Assembly (NCBI GenBank): GCA_900320565.1 | Contig: ONSR01000006.1 | Coordinates: 1-44,721, forward strand | Length of the DNA: 44,721 bases | DNA from: an uncultured Prevotellaceae bacterium | Lineage (GTDB): Bacteria > Bacteroidota > Bacteroidia > Bacteroidales > Bacteroidaceae | Reading direction: 5' to 3' | Shown: positions 8,509-16,371 of the stretch, piece by piece | Position numbering within the stretch: position 1 is the first letter of the stretch | Layout: every line of letters starts with the position of its first letter | Position numbers and translations under genes: made by a program | The notes under the pieces: generated by a model | What the model was told of the DNA's origin: nothing | Database searches by the model: none | What the model saw: only the letters and a program-made list of their open reading frames with translations

Positions 8509-10530
8509 TTATTTGAGCACAACGCGGGCGCCGCAAATTTTGGCGAGTTCCTTTGAGAGTTTGGACTTCTCGTTGAACTCTTTCATCAGCTGGCTGCTCT
8601 TCTCTTTGTCCTCTTTTACTTCTGGGCGTTTCATCTGCTCGATGATGTCCTGCAATGACTTTTGAACGACGCTGAGCTTATAGCTGGCAATCAGGCTGGG
8701 TACAACCTCGTCGAGCCGTTCGTCGGAAGTGGCTTCCGCAGGTTCTTCGCCCATGGGAAGCGTTGCTTGTGCGGGCGTTTCGAACAATTTGCTCAACTCC
8801 ACAGAATCTGTTCCCAACTTGAGCGAAAGGTCGCGAATCTGCTCGTCGGGATGATTGATGAAATACTGCTCGGCACGGAAGTTGGGTGTATGCGATTGCT
8901 CAACTGCTTCATCGAGTATCTGCCTGTAAACGGGCGTTTGGAGCTGGATGTCGTCGTCTTTGAGGCTCAGGGAAATGTACTGGGCTACGGTCAAAGGCAC
9001 TTCTTTGCCCTCGTTGTCCTCGATGTAGCAGAATATCTTTTCGCCGTTGCGTATAATCATCTGAGCGATAGGGGATTCAGACGCCAGAACCCCTCCCGTT
9101 CTTTCCCTCGTAGGAAGAGAGGCAGAAGCCTTTTCTGCGGAAGAATTATTTGCTCCTTCACCAGAAGAGGCCTGTGGCTGTTCTTTCTTCCTTTGTGCAT
9201 TCACAGCCGCCGTGATGAGCCTCTCGGGCATATTCAACTGCTTGGCAGCGTGACGGATATAGATGGTGCGTTTTATCTCGTCGGGGATGATTGCGATGCT
9301 CTCGGCCACGTTGTGGATGAGTCGCTCTTCTGCATCGGGTTCGTCCTTCTTGCCATCCAAAGCATGCGAGGCTTTGAACGTGATGAAATCGACCTGATTT
9401 TCTTGCAGATACTGCTGATATTCGGTTGCGGAGTGCTTCTGAGCAAAGCTGTCGGGGTCTTCTCCATCGGGCAGGAGTAGGAGCTTGACGTTCATGCCCT
9501 GGGAAAGGAGCATATCGATGCCTCGCTCGCTTGCATGAATGCCTGCATCGTCGCCGTCGAAGATGACCGTGATGTTGCTTGTGATGCGGTGGATGAGGTG
9601 AATCTGCTCGGCCGTGAGTGCTGTTCCAGATGACGCCACAACGTTCTCAACGCCCTGCTGATGCATCGCCATCACGTCCGTATAGCCTTCCACAAGATAG
9701 CAGAGGTCGGCCTTTCGGATGGCTTGACGCGCTTGGAAAAGACCGAAGAGTTCCTTCCTTTTACTATAGATGATGCTTTCGGGCGAGTTCTGATACTTGA
9801 TGGCGACCCCCTTCGTAGCTGCATCGAGCACGCGACCTCCAAAGCCTGCCACACGACCGCTTGCCGTAAAGATGGGCCACATCACTCGTCCGAAGAAACG
9901 GTCACGCAGACTTCCATCTTCGCGCTTCAAACTAAGGCCAGTTCCTATGCTCAGCCGCGGCTCCATCTCGTTCTGGTTGTTCACGAGATAACGCTCCTGA
10001 TAGCCTTCCTTCAGGGCGTCACCCGAGAGGGAAACCTTCTTGCTGTTCGGGCAATAACCGACCTGGAACTTCTCCAAGATATCATCCCTGAAGCCTCGAT
10101 TGCGGAAGTAAGCCAGCCCGATTGCTTTGCCGTCTTGCGTATCCCAGAGCTGCTTCTTGAACCAGTCGCGCGCCCATTCGTTGAGGATGAACATGCTCTC
10201 GCGGTCGCCACGAGACTGAATCTCTTCCTGCGTCAGCTCCTTTTCCTCAATCTTAATGCCGTACTTCTTTGCCAAGTAACGTAGTGCATCGGGGTAGGAG
10301 AGCTGTTCATGCTTCATGATGAACCCAACCGGACTGCCGCCTTCGCCACAAGCAAAGCACTTGCAATAGTTGCGAGCAGGCGACACCATGAACGAGGGCG
10401 TGCGGTCGTCGTGGAAGGGACAGAGGCCCTTCAGGTTGGAGCCAGCACGCTTCAAGGTAACGAAGTCGGAGACTACGTCCACGATGTTCGCAGCATCCAA
10501 AATCTTGTCAACGGTAATGCGGTCAATCAT
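8509..10530 (-). CDS. dnaG: DNA primase DnaG
   Basis: A 673-residue primase that synthesises RNA primers for replication. The N-terminal CHC2 zinc-binding domain is intact (CPFHDDRTPSF ... CKCFACGEGG, residues ~37-65). The catalytic core includes VAGFGGRVL, and the TOPRIM motifs VEGYTDVMAMHQQGVENVVA and VIFDGDDAGIHASERG are present. The C-terminal part is a helical helicase-binding region. Between TOPRIM and C-terminal region is a low-complexity linker (SSGEGANNSSAEKASASLPT, then RERTGGVLAS) of the kind Bacteroidetes repeats can encode. It is the last gene of the minus-strand run from rplY. Confidence 0.96.
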   Translation of the reverse strand: MIDRITVDKILDAANIVDVVSDFVTLKRAGSNLKGLCPFHDDRTPSFMVSPARNYCKCFACGEGGSPVGFIMKHEQLSYPDALRYLAKKYGIKIEEKELTQEEIQSRGDRESMFILNEWARDWFKKQLWDTQDGKAIGLAYFRNRGFRDDILEKFQVGYCPNSKKVSLSGDALKEGYQERYLVNNQNEMEPRLSIGTGLSLKREDGSLRDRFFGRVMWPIFTASGRVAGFGGRVLDAATKGVAIKYQNSPESIIYSKRKELFGLFQARQAIRKADLCYLVEGYTDVMAMHQQGVENVVASSGTALTAEQIHLIHRITSNITVIFDGDDAGIHASERGIDMLLSQGMNVKLLLLPDGEDPDSFAQKHSATEYQQYLQENQVDFITFKASHALDGKKDEPDAEERLIHNVAESIAIIPDEIKRTIYIRHAAKQLNMPERLITAAVNAQRKKEQPQASSGEGANNSSAEKASASLPTRERTGGVLASESPIAQMIIRNGEKIFCYIEDNEGKEVPLTVAQYISLSLKDDDIQLQTPVYRQILDEAVEQSHTPNFRAEQYFINHPDEQIRDLSLKLGTDSVELSKLFETPAQATLPMGEEPAEATSDERLDEVVPSLIASYKLSVVQKSLQDIIEQMKRPEVKEDKEKSSQLMKEFNEKSKLSKELAKICGARVVLK

Positions 10531-10578
10531 GTTTCCTCCTTGGTTATGACGTTATAACGTTATTTCGTTATTACGAAT

Positions 10579-11010
10579 CTATTCTTCATCTCCATCCTCC
10601 ATATCGAACTCAAAGTCGCCAAAGAACTCGGGCACTTCGTTCTGGAAGTCTTCCAGGCTGCGGCGGTCCTTTTTTGTGGGGCGACCTGTGCCCTTTGCTC
10701 TGCCAACGAAGCCGCTTATCTTGCTCATCTCGAGGAGTTCGTACTGGTCGGGCGTTGTGACGTTCTCCAGCACCTCAGGAATGAGCTTGGCTCCGACGCG
10801 CCGTTCGATGGGTTGAAGCACGCGGAAGCTGTATGTGATGGGCGGTTTGCGAACGCTTACCACATCGCCAGCCTTAATCATTCGGCTCGCTTTGAGCTGC
10901 ACACCTCCCAAGCTTACTTGCCCTTTCTTGCAAGCAGCAGCAGCGATGGTGCGCGTCTTGAAGATGCGAGCTGCCCAAAGCCATTTGTCTATCCGAGCCT
11001 CGTTGTTCAT
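10579..11010 (-). CDS. RNA-binding S4 domain protein (Hsp15/HslR-like)
   Basis: A 143-residue protein whose N-terminal half is an S4 RNA-binding fold (RIDKWLWAARIFKTRTIAAAAC, then KKGQVSLGGVQLKASRMIKAGDVVSV). The C-terminal half is basic and ends in an acidic tail. E. coli Hsp15 rescues stalled 50S subunits carrying nascent chains; a similar role is likely, and the nearby pth (peptidyl-tRNA hydrolase) and rplY fit a ribosome-quality theme. A five-unit heptamer array lies 3 nt upstream of the start codon. Confidence 0.88.
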   Translation of the reverse strand: MNNEARIDKWLWAARIFKTRTIAAAACKKGQVSLGGVQLKASRMIKAGDVVSVRKPPITYSFRVLQPIERRVGAKLIPEVLENVTTPDQYELLEMSKISGFVGRAKGTGRPTKKDRRSLEDFQNEVPEFFGDFEFDMEDGDEE

Positions 11011-11013
11011 TTT

Positions 11014-11114
11014 AATTCATAATTCTCAATTCATAATTCATAATTATTTCTTCACAAAACTTCGGGCGTAGCCTTATTAAATTATGAATTGTGAATTATA
11101 AATTATGAATTAAT
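11014..11114. repeat. inverted pair of heptamer arrays between pepT and the S4 gene
   Basis: The left array (11014-11048) has units AATTCAT, AATTCTC, AATTCAT, AATTCAT, AATTATT. The right array (11080-11114) has AATTATG, AATTGTG, AATTATA, AATTATG, AATTAAT, which is largely the reverse complement of the left. They could fold into a long AT-rich hairpin with a 31-nt loop containing GGCGTAGCC (11065-11073). The pepT stop codon (11096-11098) lies inside the right array, so this structure would form in the pepT/S4 intergenic mRNA. Confidence 0.85.
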
Positions 11115-12328
11115 CTGCAGATGTTCACGACGGTCATCATGGCCTTCTCCATGCTTTGGATGGGCAAGAACTCGTGGCGTCCGTGGAAGTTCAGGCCGCC
11201 TGCGAAGATGTTGGGGCAGGGGAGTCCTTTGAAGCTGAGCTGAGCGCCGTCTGTGCCGCCTCGGATGGGCACAACGTTGCAGAAACCACAAGCCTCCTCG
11301 ATGGCCTTCTTGGCGATGTCTGTCACCTGCGGTTTGTCCTGCAGTTGGCTCAACATATTATAATATTGGTCCTTCACTTCGGCCTTAACTGTCCCCTCTC
11401 CGTACTTGGCGTTCAACTTCTCTGCAAGGTCGAGAACAACCTGCTTGCGGCGCTTGAAGATGTCGCTGTCGTGGTCGCGAATGATGTATGAGAGCTGAGC
11501 CTCTTCCACGCTGCCGCTCATGCCAGTCAGGTGGTAGAACCCTTCGTAACCTTCTGTTGTCTCAGGTCTCTCATTCTCAGGCAATAAGCTCTGGAACTCT
11601 GAAGCTATGATGCAAGCGTTCTTCATCTTGCCTTTGGCGTAACCAGGATGCACGTTGCAGCCCTTGATGAGTATCTTTGCGCTGGCTGCATTGAAATTTT
11701 CGTACTCCAGTTCGCCCGCCTCGCTGCCGTCCATCGTGTAGGCCCATTCGCAGCCGAATTTCTCGACGTTGAACAGGTGAGCTCCTGCGCCAATCTCCTC
11801 GTCGGGATTGAAAGCGACGCGAATCTTGCCGTGCTTGATTTCCGGATGCGTCATCAGGTAGGTCATCGCAGTTACAATCTCAGCAATTCCAGCCTTGTCG
11901 TCAGCGCCCAGAAGTGTGTGGCCGTCAGTGACGATGAGGTCCTCGCCGATGTGCTCTTTGAGCTCAGGGAACTGGCTAACGGTCGTCACGATGCCATCTT
12001 CCTTGCAGAGCACGATGTCCTGTCCGTCGTAGTTCTCGATGATGCGAGGCTTGATGTCCTTTCCGCTGCAGTCGGGGCTTGTGTCCATGTGGGCGATGAA
12101 GCCGATGGTGGGCACCTGTTTGTCGGTGTTGGCAGGCAGAGTGGCATAGACGTAGCCGTGCTCGTCCATCTCGACTTCCGTGAGGCCAAGTGCTTTCAGC
12201 TCGTCGCGCAAGTATTCAGCCAAAGCAAACTGCTTCTCTGTGCTAGGGCATTGTGACTCGTTTTCCTCGCTACTCTGCGTATCGAAGCTAACGTACTTCA
12301 GAAAACGTTCGGTTAATTCATAATTCAT
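11096..12328 (-). CDS. pepT: peptidase T (tripeptide aminopeptidase)
   Basis: A 410-residue M20B metallopeptidase releasing the N-terminal residue from tripeptides in the cytoplasm. The metal-site motifs are present: [33 protein letters not shown] and [14 protein letters not shown], with [20 protein letters not shown] near the C-terminus. Length matches the family. Both ends are made from heptamer repeats: the ATG and MNYEL come from AATTCAT units (12315-12328), and the last residues IHNL plus stop come from the array at 11080-11114. The gene therefore fits exactly between two repeat blocks. It lies between pth and the S4 gene in the same direction. Confidence 0.96.
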   Translation of the reverse strand: MNYELTERFLKYVSFDTQSSEENESQCPSTEKQFALAEYLRDELKALGLTEVEMDEHGYVYATLPANTDKQVPTIGFIAHMDTSPDCSGKDIKPRIIENYDGQDIVLCKEDGIVTTVSQFPELKEHIGEDLIVTDGHTLLGADDKAGIAEIVTAMTYLMTHPEIKHGKIRVAFNPDEEIGAGAHLFNVEKFGCEWAYTMDGSEAGELEYENFNAASAKILIKGCNVHPGYAKGKMKNACIIASEFQSLLPENERPETTEGYEGFYHLTGMSGSVEEAQLSYIIRDHDSDIFKRRKQVVLDLAEKLNAKYGEGTVKAEVKDQYYNMLSQLQDKPQVTDIAKKAIEEACGFCNVVPIRGGTDGAQLSFKGLPCPNIFAGGLNFHGRHEFLPIQSMEKAMMTVVNICRLIHNL

Positions 12329-12342
12329 AATTCACAATTCAT
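12315..12342. repeat. heptamer array over the pepT start codon
   Basis: Units AATTCAT (12315-12321), AATTCAT (12322-12328), AATTCAC (12329-12335) and AATTCAT (12336-12342). The pepT start codon (12326-12328) is part of the second unit. Confidence 0.85.
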
Positions 12343-12373
12343 AATTGCCGAGTTGAAAAGTTGTGACTTTTAT

Positions 12374-12401
12374 TCTTCACTCTTCACTCTTCGTTCTTCA
12401 T
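12374..12401. repeat. heptamer array over the pth stop codon
   Basis: Units TCTTCAC, TCTTCAC, TCTTCGT and TCTTCAT, period 7, with the pth stop codon (12398-12400) inside the last unit. Confidence 0.8.
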
Positions 12402-12961
12402 TTATTATTAAAGTTGCACATCGCGAACTGCATGCCGCTCAGGGCGAATGCTTTGATGGCGTCGCAAGCCACGAGAGCCCTCTCGTCCACGATTTTCGCC
12501 TCTTCGGGCGTGAACTTGCTGAGCACGAAGTCCACCTGATAGCCTTGCTGGAAGTCGTTTCCTATGCCGAAGCGGAGGCGGTTGTAGCCTTGCCCGCCAA
12601 GAGTCTGGGCAATATGTTTCAGGCCGTTGTGACCTCCGTCGCTTCCGTTTTGCCTGAGGCGGATTGTTCCGAGTGGCAAGCTGAGGTCGTCCACCACAAC
12701 GAGCATGTTCTCTACGGGAATCTTTTCCTGCAGCAGCCAGTAGCGGACGGCGTTGCCAGAGAGGTTCATGTAGGTCGATGGCTTGAGCAACACCAGCTCT
12801 GCGTTTTTTACTCGCATGTGGGCTACGAAGCCGTACCGACGGTCCTCAAAAGCAGTATTGGACGCCTTAGATAGGGCGTCCAATACTCTAAATCCGATAT
12901 TGTGGCGGGTTCCTTCGTACTCGAGGCCGATGTTACCCAACCCTACAATGAGGTATTTCAT
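12398..12961 (-). CDS. pth: peptidyl-tRNA hydrolase
   Basis: A 187-residue enzyme that recycles peptidyl-tRNA dropped from ribosomes. Family motifs: [21 protein letters not shown] with the catalytic His in [17 protein letters not shown], and [16 protein letters not shown] followed by [12 protein letters not shown]. Length is typical. It follows rplY with a 5-nt gap, a common pairing in Bacteroidetes. The final residues are FNNK, with the stop falling inside a heptamer array. Confidence 0.97.
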   Translation of the reverse strand: MKYLIVGLGNIGLEYEGTRHNIGFRVLDALSKASNTAFEDRRYGFVAHMRVKNAELVLLKPSTYMNLSGNAVRYWLLQEKIPVENMLVVVDDLSLPLGTIRLRQNGSDGGHNGLKHIAQTLGGQGYNRLRFGIGNDFQQGYQVDFVLSKFTPEEAKIVDERALVACDAIKAFALSGMQFAMCNFNNK

Positions 12962-12966
12962 TTAGG

Positions 12967-13584
12967 TTATTCTGCTGCAGCTGCTTCACCGCTGTCCTCG
13001 GTCTTGGACGCAGCGCTCATAGCACTTCTGGTCATCTTAACCTGGCAGACAACAACGCTGGGGCTGGTCACCATTTCGAGACCTTCGAAGCTGAGGTCGG
13101 CCACCTTGATGGTCTTGCCGAGGCCAAGGCTTGTAACGTCGATGTTGAGGTTCTCGGGAATGGCTGTGTAGGGAGCGCGAACCTTGAGCTTGCGCACGTT
13201 TGCAGAGAGCTTACCACCAGCGCGAACACCTTCTGCCAGTCCGTTCAGCTTGATGGGTACTTCCATCACGATGGGCTTCTTCTCGGTGATTTCGTAGAAG
13301 TCAACGTGGAGCAGACGGTCAGTCACGGGGTGGAACTGGAGTTCCTTCATGATAGCCTTGCACTCCTTGCCGTCGATGTTGAGGTTCACGCTGTAGATGT
13401 CAGGAGAATAAACGAGCTTGCGGAGCTCTTCCTGAGTAGCGGTGAAACTCATTGCAACGGGCTTGCCATTTTCCTTGGCTTCGCCATAGAGGTTGCAGGG
13501 AACTGCGCCAGCCTTGCGGATGTCGCGACAAGCCTTCTTACCGGTAGCGGTGCGGGCTGTACCTTTTACGTCAATACTTTTCAT
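12967..13584 (-). CDS. rplY: 50S ribosomal protein L25/general stress protein Ctc
   Basis: A 205-residue long-form L25 that binds 5S rRNA. The N-terminal L25 domain (KGTARTATGKKACRDIRKAG, VPCNLYG) is followed by the TL5/CTC-type beta domain (PIVMEVPIKLNGLAEGVRAGGKLSANVRKLKVRA). It ends with an acidic/alanine tail. I use ATG 13584 (MKSIDVKGTARTATGKK), not the longer open frame from 13719, because homologs start there and a good promoter lies at 13663-13694, inside the longer frame. It is the first gene of the rplY-pth run. Confidence 0.96.
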   Translation of the reverse strand: MKSIDVKGTARTATGKKACRDIRKAGAVPCNLYGEAKENGKPVAMSFTATQEELRKLVYSPDIYSVNLNIDGKECKAIMKELQFHPVTDRLLHVDFYEITEKKPIVMEVPIKLNGLAEGVRAGGKLSANVRKLKVRAPYTAIPENLNIDVTSLGLGKTIKVADLSFEGLEMVTSPSVVVCQVKMTRSAMSAASKTEDSGEAAAAE

Positions 13585-13662
13585 TTTTTTTGTTGTGTTT
13601 GTGTTACTATAAATTAAGTTTTTTGTGCTTAATTCGCCATCACACGGCTTCAAAAGCGGGTG

Positions 13663-13694
13663 CAAATTTACGACTTTTTCCTGAAACTGCCAAA
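13663..13694 (-). promoter_or_regulatory. rplY promoter, Bacteroidetes type
   Basis: On the minus strand TTTG (13691-13694), 20 nt, TAAATTTG (13663-13670). This gives a leader of about 70 nt before the ATG at 13584, long enough for a regulatory structure, but I see no clear ribosomal-protein-binding motif in it. Confidence 0.75.
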
Positions 13695-13793
13695 CAAAGG
13701 CGCAGAAAAATTGTTCCACGCTTCATTGAGGCATTTCCAACTTAAGGTGTGAAACACCGATGAAATGGGCTTTTCCTTGAATTTTGCCTTGGT

Positions 13794-13949
13794 TCTGTGC
13801 TACAGTGCTACAGTTGCTACAGTTGAAAATATAGCTAACAAAAAGTCAAAATGAAATTTTATATTATATTAATATAATATAAAGTAAATTTGAAGATGTG
13901 TATAACCATAAAATGAACTGTAGCAACTGTAGCACTGTAGCACCACAGA
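13794..13949. repeat. nested inverted repeat, MITE-like or regulatory hairpin
   Basis: Outer arms 13794-13824 and 13916-13949 are complementary over 27 perfect bases, then one 3-nt offset, then four more. Each arm is built from TGTAGCA-type repeats (ACTGTAGCA). The 91-bp interior contains a perfect 26-bp AT palindrome (13858-13883) centred on TATTAATA. No open reading frame of note lies inside. The structure resembles a miniature inverted-repeat element, but no target duplication was identified. Confidence 0.85.
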
Positions 13950-14011
13950 CATGCCGTGAATAAGTTTGAAAAAAGTTGCCCCAAAATTCGTAAACCGCAA
14001 CAAGTATGTCG

Positions 14012-14019
14012 TACCTTTG
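14012..14019 (+). promoter_or_regulatory. orphan -7 element reading into the repeat array
   Basis: TACCTTTG matches TAnnTTTG. A good -33 TTTG at the right distance is missing. The nearest gene downstream is on the opposite strand, so a transcript would cover the 22-nt array and the hairpin at 14163-14190 and could be a small RNA or an antisense RNA to the M13 peptidase gene. Confidence 0.4.
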
Positions 14020-14056
14020 CATTGTGAATGAAAACACACCATGCTGAGAAGTTAAA

Positions 14057-14144
14057 CACGACACGCTGCGGTGGCCAACGCAGCACGTTAAGTTGCTCAA
14101 CTAAGCACGTTAAGTTGCTCATCTTGGCACGTTAAGTTTGCTTA
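14057..14144 (+). repeat. 22-nt repeat array C (4 units)
   Basis: Units 14057-14078, 14079-14100, 14101-14122 and 14123-14144, each with CACG at unit positions 6-9; the first is divergent. It lies 85 nt downstream (3' side) of the M13 peptidase gene. Confidence 0.85.
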
Positions 14145-14162
14145 CTCACCACAATATATGAA

Positions 14163-14190
14163 ATAGGGACACGCAGCGGCGCATCCCTAT
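14163..14190. terminator. hairpin downstream of the M13 peptidase gene
   Basis: A 7-bp perfect stem ATAGGGA/TCCCTAT closes a 14-nt GC-rich loop, 39 nt past the peptidase stop on the minus strand. It lacks a T-tract, so termination is only a guess. Confidence 0.4.
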
Positions 14191-14228
14191 CCCAAGAAGA
14201 AAGAATTTGACTTATTGAAAAATGAAGG

Positions 14229-16271
14229 CTACCAGATGGTGACGCGCTTCTCCTTCGGCACGAACATTGGGTCGGATTCCGTGATTCCGAAGGCTTCGTA
14301 CCAGGCGTCGATGTGTGGCATCTGTCCGTTCACACGCCACATTCCCAGCTGGTGTGGGTCGCTCTTCACACGCTTCTGAATCTCCTCGTCGCGGATGTTC
14401 TGACCCCATACGTTGGCGTAGGCGAGGAAGAATCGCTGCTCGGGCGTGAAGCCGTCGATGACATCAAGCGGTGCATCCTTGGTGGCATTCTTGAAGGCTT
14501 GGAAAGCGACCATCAGTCCACCGTGGTCGGCCATATTCTCGCCGAGTGTGAGAGAGCCGTTGGCATGAAGTCCGGGCAGAACCTCGATGCTGTCGTGGAA
14601 CTCACGCATCACCTGAATGCGCTCTTCGAATTGCTTGGTGTCCTCTTCGCTCCACCAGGTTACGAGGTTGCCGTTCTTGTCGTACTTGCTGCCCTGGTCG
14701 TCGAAGCCGTGCGTCATTTCGTGACCAATCACGACACCGATGGCTCCGTAGTTGAAAGCATCGTCGGCCTGCATGTCGAAGAAGGGCGGCTGCAGGATGC
14801 CTGCGGGGAAGCAAATTTCGTTGGTGGTTGGGTTGTAGTAGGCGTTGACGGTCTGTGGCGTCATGTACCACTCGTCCTTATCGACAGGCTTGTTGAACTT
14901 GGTCTTAATCATGTCCTTGATTTCCCATTCGCCCACGGCAAGCATGTTGCGGAGGTAGCTGTCGCCAATCTCGAGCTCGCTGTAGTCCTTCCATTTGTCG
15001 GGATAGCCTACCTTCACGTAGAAGGCATCGAGCTTCTCGCGAGCCACCTTCTTCGTCTCGTCCGACATCCATTCCTGAACATCGATACGTTCGCCCAGAG
15101 CAATCTGGAGGTTCTTGATGAGCTTCTCCATGCGAGCCTTCGCTTCGGGCGGGAAATACTTGGCAACGTAGAGCTGGCCGAGGGCTTCGCCAAGACCACC
15201 TTCAACGGCAGCAACAGCACGCTTCCAGCGCGGACGGTCCTCTTCCTTTCCGCTCATCACTTTGCCGTAGAAGCCAAAGTTCAGGGCGCGGCTCTCGTCG
15301 TCGATGAAGGACGAAACCATATCGATTGCGTGCCAGAGGTAGATGTTCTGCTGGGCTTCAACAGACTCTTCTGCAAGCACTTTCTCCACCTCGTGAATGG
15401 CTGCGGGCTGACCGAGGCAAACCTCCTTCACACCTTCCATTCCGAAGTTCTGGAAGAAGCCTTCCCAGTTGATGCCAGGGAACTCTTTCAGGAGTTCGTC
15501 ATAGGAGATTTTGTTGTAGTTGGCTTCTGGGTCGCGAAGTTCTGTACGGCTCTTGCTTGCAACAGCAAGTCGGGTCTCAATACGTAGAACATCTTCGGCA
15601 ATCCGTTGGGCATCCTTCTCGCTAAAGCCAGTGTGCTGACAGAGGTCAACGATGTACTTCTGATAGGCTTTTCGAATCTCCAGCGTCCTCGGGTCGTTAT
15701 CTACATAGTAGTCCTTCTGACCAAGCGTGAGACCACCCTGAACGATGTTCACGAGGTTGTTCTTGGAGTCCTTCTCGTCGGCTCCGATATACATGGAGAA
15801 CAAGCCAGGAACGCCTTGTCTCTGCATGCGAGGCCAAACCTGAGCAATCCAATCTACCGTGATGTCAGTTGAGTTCTGATAGCCGTCACAGAGCAGGAAC
15901 TCCTCGAGGGCGCCCCAGTAGTGTTCGTTCAGGTTCACGCTATCCATGGCGGAGTTGTAGAGGTCGGCAATCTTCTGCTCGATGGAACCCTTCTCATTCT
16001 CCTTAGAAGAGACTTCCTCGATGAGCGAACGCAGACGCTCGTTGTTGTCTTCGCCAAGCTGGTCAAATGAGCCGAAGCGGCTATACTCGGCCGTCAAGGG
16101 ATGAGCCTTCTGCCAACCACCTGTGGCAAACATGTAAAAATCTGTTCCAGGCTGATAGGTTGAGTCAAGATTGGCGAGGTCTATGCCAGAAGCCAGTTGC
16201 TTGCCATTAGGCGTACAAGCTGCAGTCAATGCTGCCAAAGCAAATGCCATAATAAGTTGATTTTTTTTCAT
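14229..16271 (-). CDS. M13 family (neprilysin/PepO-like) zinc endopeptidase lipoprotein
   Basis: A 680-residue secreted metallopeptidase cutting oligopeptides outside the cytoplasm. The signal sequence ends in a lipobox (ALAALTAAC), so it is probably lipid-anchored. Catalytic motifs: substrate-binding VNAYYNPTTNEICFPAGIL, zinc-binding VIGHEMTHGFDDQGSKYD (HExxH near residue 516) and the third-ligand motif ENMADHGG. The protein ends RVTIW, keeping the terminal W of neprilysins but not the usual C of CxxW. Length is normal. The upstream DNA is the 42-bp repeat element, so no promoter could be placed. Confidence 0.95.
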   Translation of the reverse strand: MKKNQLIMAFALAALTAACTPNGKQLASGIDLANLDSTYQPGTDFYMFATGGWQKAHPLTAEYSRFGSFDQLGEDNNERLRSLIEEVSSKENEKGSIEQKIADLYNSAMDSVNLNEHYWGALEEFLLCDGYQNSTDITVDWIAQVWPRMQRQGVPGLFSMYIGADEKDSKNNLVNIVQGGLTLGQKDYYVDNDPRTLEIRKAYQKYIVDLCQHTGFSEKDAQRIAEDVLRIETRLAVASKSRTELRDPEANYNKISYDELLKEFPGINWEGFFQNFGMEGVKEVCLGQPAAIHEVEKVLAEESVEAQQNIYLWHAIDMVSSFIDDESRALNFGFYGKVMSGKEEDRPRWKRAVAAVEGGLGEALGQLYVAKYFPPEAKARMEKLIKNLQIALGERIDVQEWMSDETKKVAREKLDAFYVKVGYPDKWKDYSELEIGDSYLRNMLAVGEWEIKDMIKTKFNKPVDKDEWYMTPQTVNAYYNPTTNEICFPAGILQPPFFDMQADDAFNYGAIGVVIGHEMTHGFDDQGSKYDKNGNLVTWWSEEDTKQFEERIQVMREFHDSIEVLPGLHANGSLTLGENMADHGGLMVAFQAFKNATKDAPLDVIDGFTPEQRFFLAYANVWGQNIRDEEIQKRVKSDPHQLGMWRVNGQMPHIDAWYEAFGITESDPMFVPKEKRVTIW

Positions 16272-16294
16272 AATTAATTATATAATTGGTTATT

Positions 16295-16371
16295 GTCCGT
16301 TGTCTGTTCTTGGATGCTCTAGCACCAAGGCGCGCTTTTCATGCGCGGAAGTCCGTTGTCTGTTGTCCGTT
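16295..16371. repeat. 42-bp two-hairpin element, copy 1, flanked by heptamer direct repeats
   Basis: The core (16309-16350) is flanked by identical 14-bp direct repeats GTCCGTTGTCTGTT at 16295-16308 and 16351-16364, each made of two heptamers; a further GTCCGTT follows. The core has two stem-loops: CTTGG-A-TGCT...AGCA-CCAAG and CGCGC...GCGCG. It supplies the last codons and stop of the BASS transporter gene. GGTTATT precedes the left repeat (16288-16294), as in copy 2. Confidence 0.9.

Larger units (their letters stand above)
13585..14228. other. gene-poor stretch of 644 bp
   Basis: It holds the rplY promoter and leader, a 156-bp nested inverted repeat (13794-13949), an orphan plus-strand -7 element (14012-14019), a 22-nt repeat array (14057-14144) and a hairpin (14163-14190). 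A 35-codon open frame starts 8 nt after the -7 element (14028-14135) but reads straight through the repeat array, so I do not call it a gene. Confidence 0.75.

Noticed and set aside
13585-13662. Autoregulatory 5S-rRNA mimic in the rplY leader
   Set aside because: The roughly 70-nt leader is AT-rich and I see no stable fold or loop E-like motif in it.
12967-13719. Longer rplY start at 13719
   Set aside because: The extra 45 codons cover the promoter at 13663-13694 and have no similarity to L25; homologs start at MKSIDVKG.
14028-14135. 35-codon open frame after the orphan -7 element
   Set aside because: Most of its codons are the 22-nt repeat units read in one frame, and the peptide resembles nothing I recognise. 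It is more likely a chance frame.
14313-15587. 424-codon open frame antisense to the M13 peptidase
   Set aside because: Its product is low-complexity (V, L, H rich) as expected for the complement of a coding strand, with no signal or motif.
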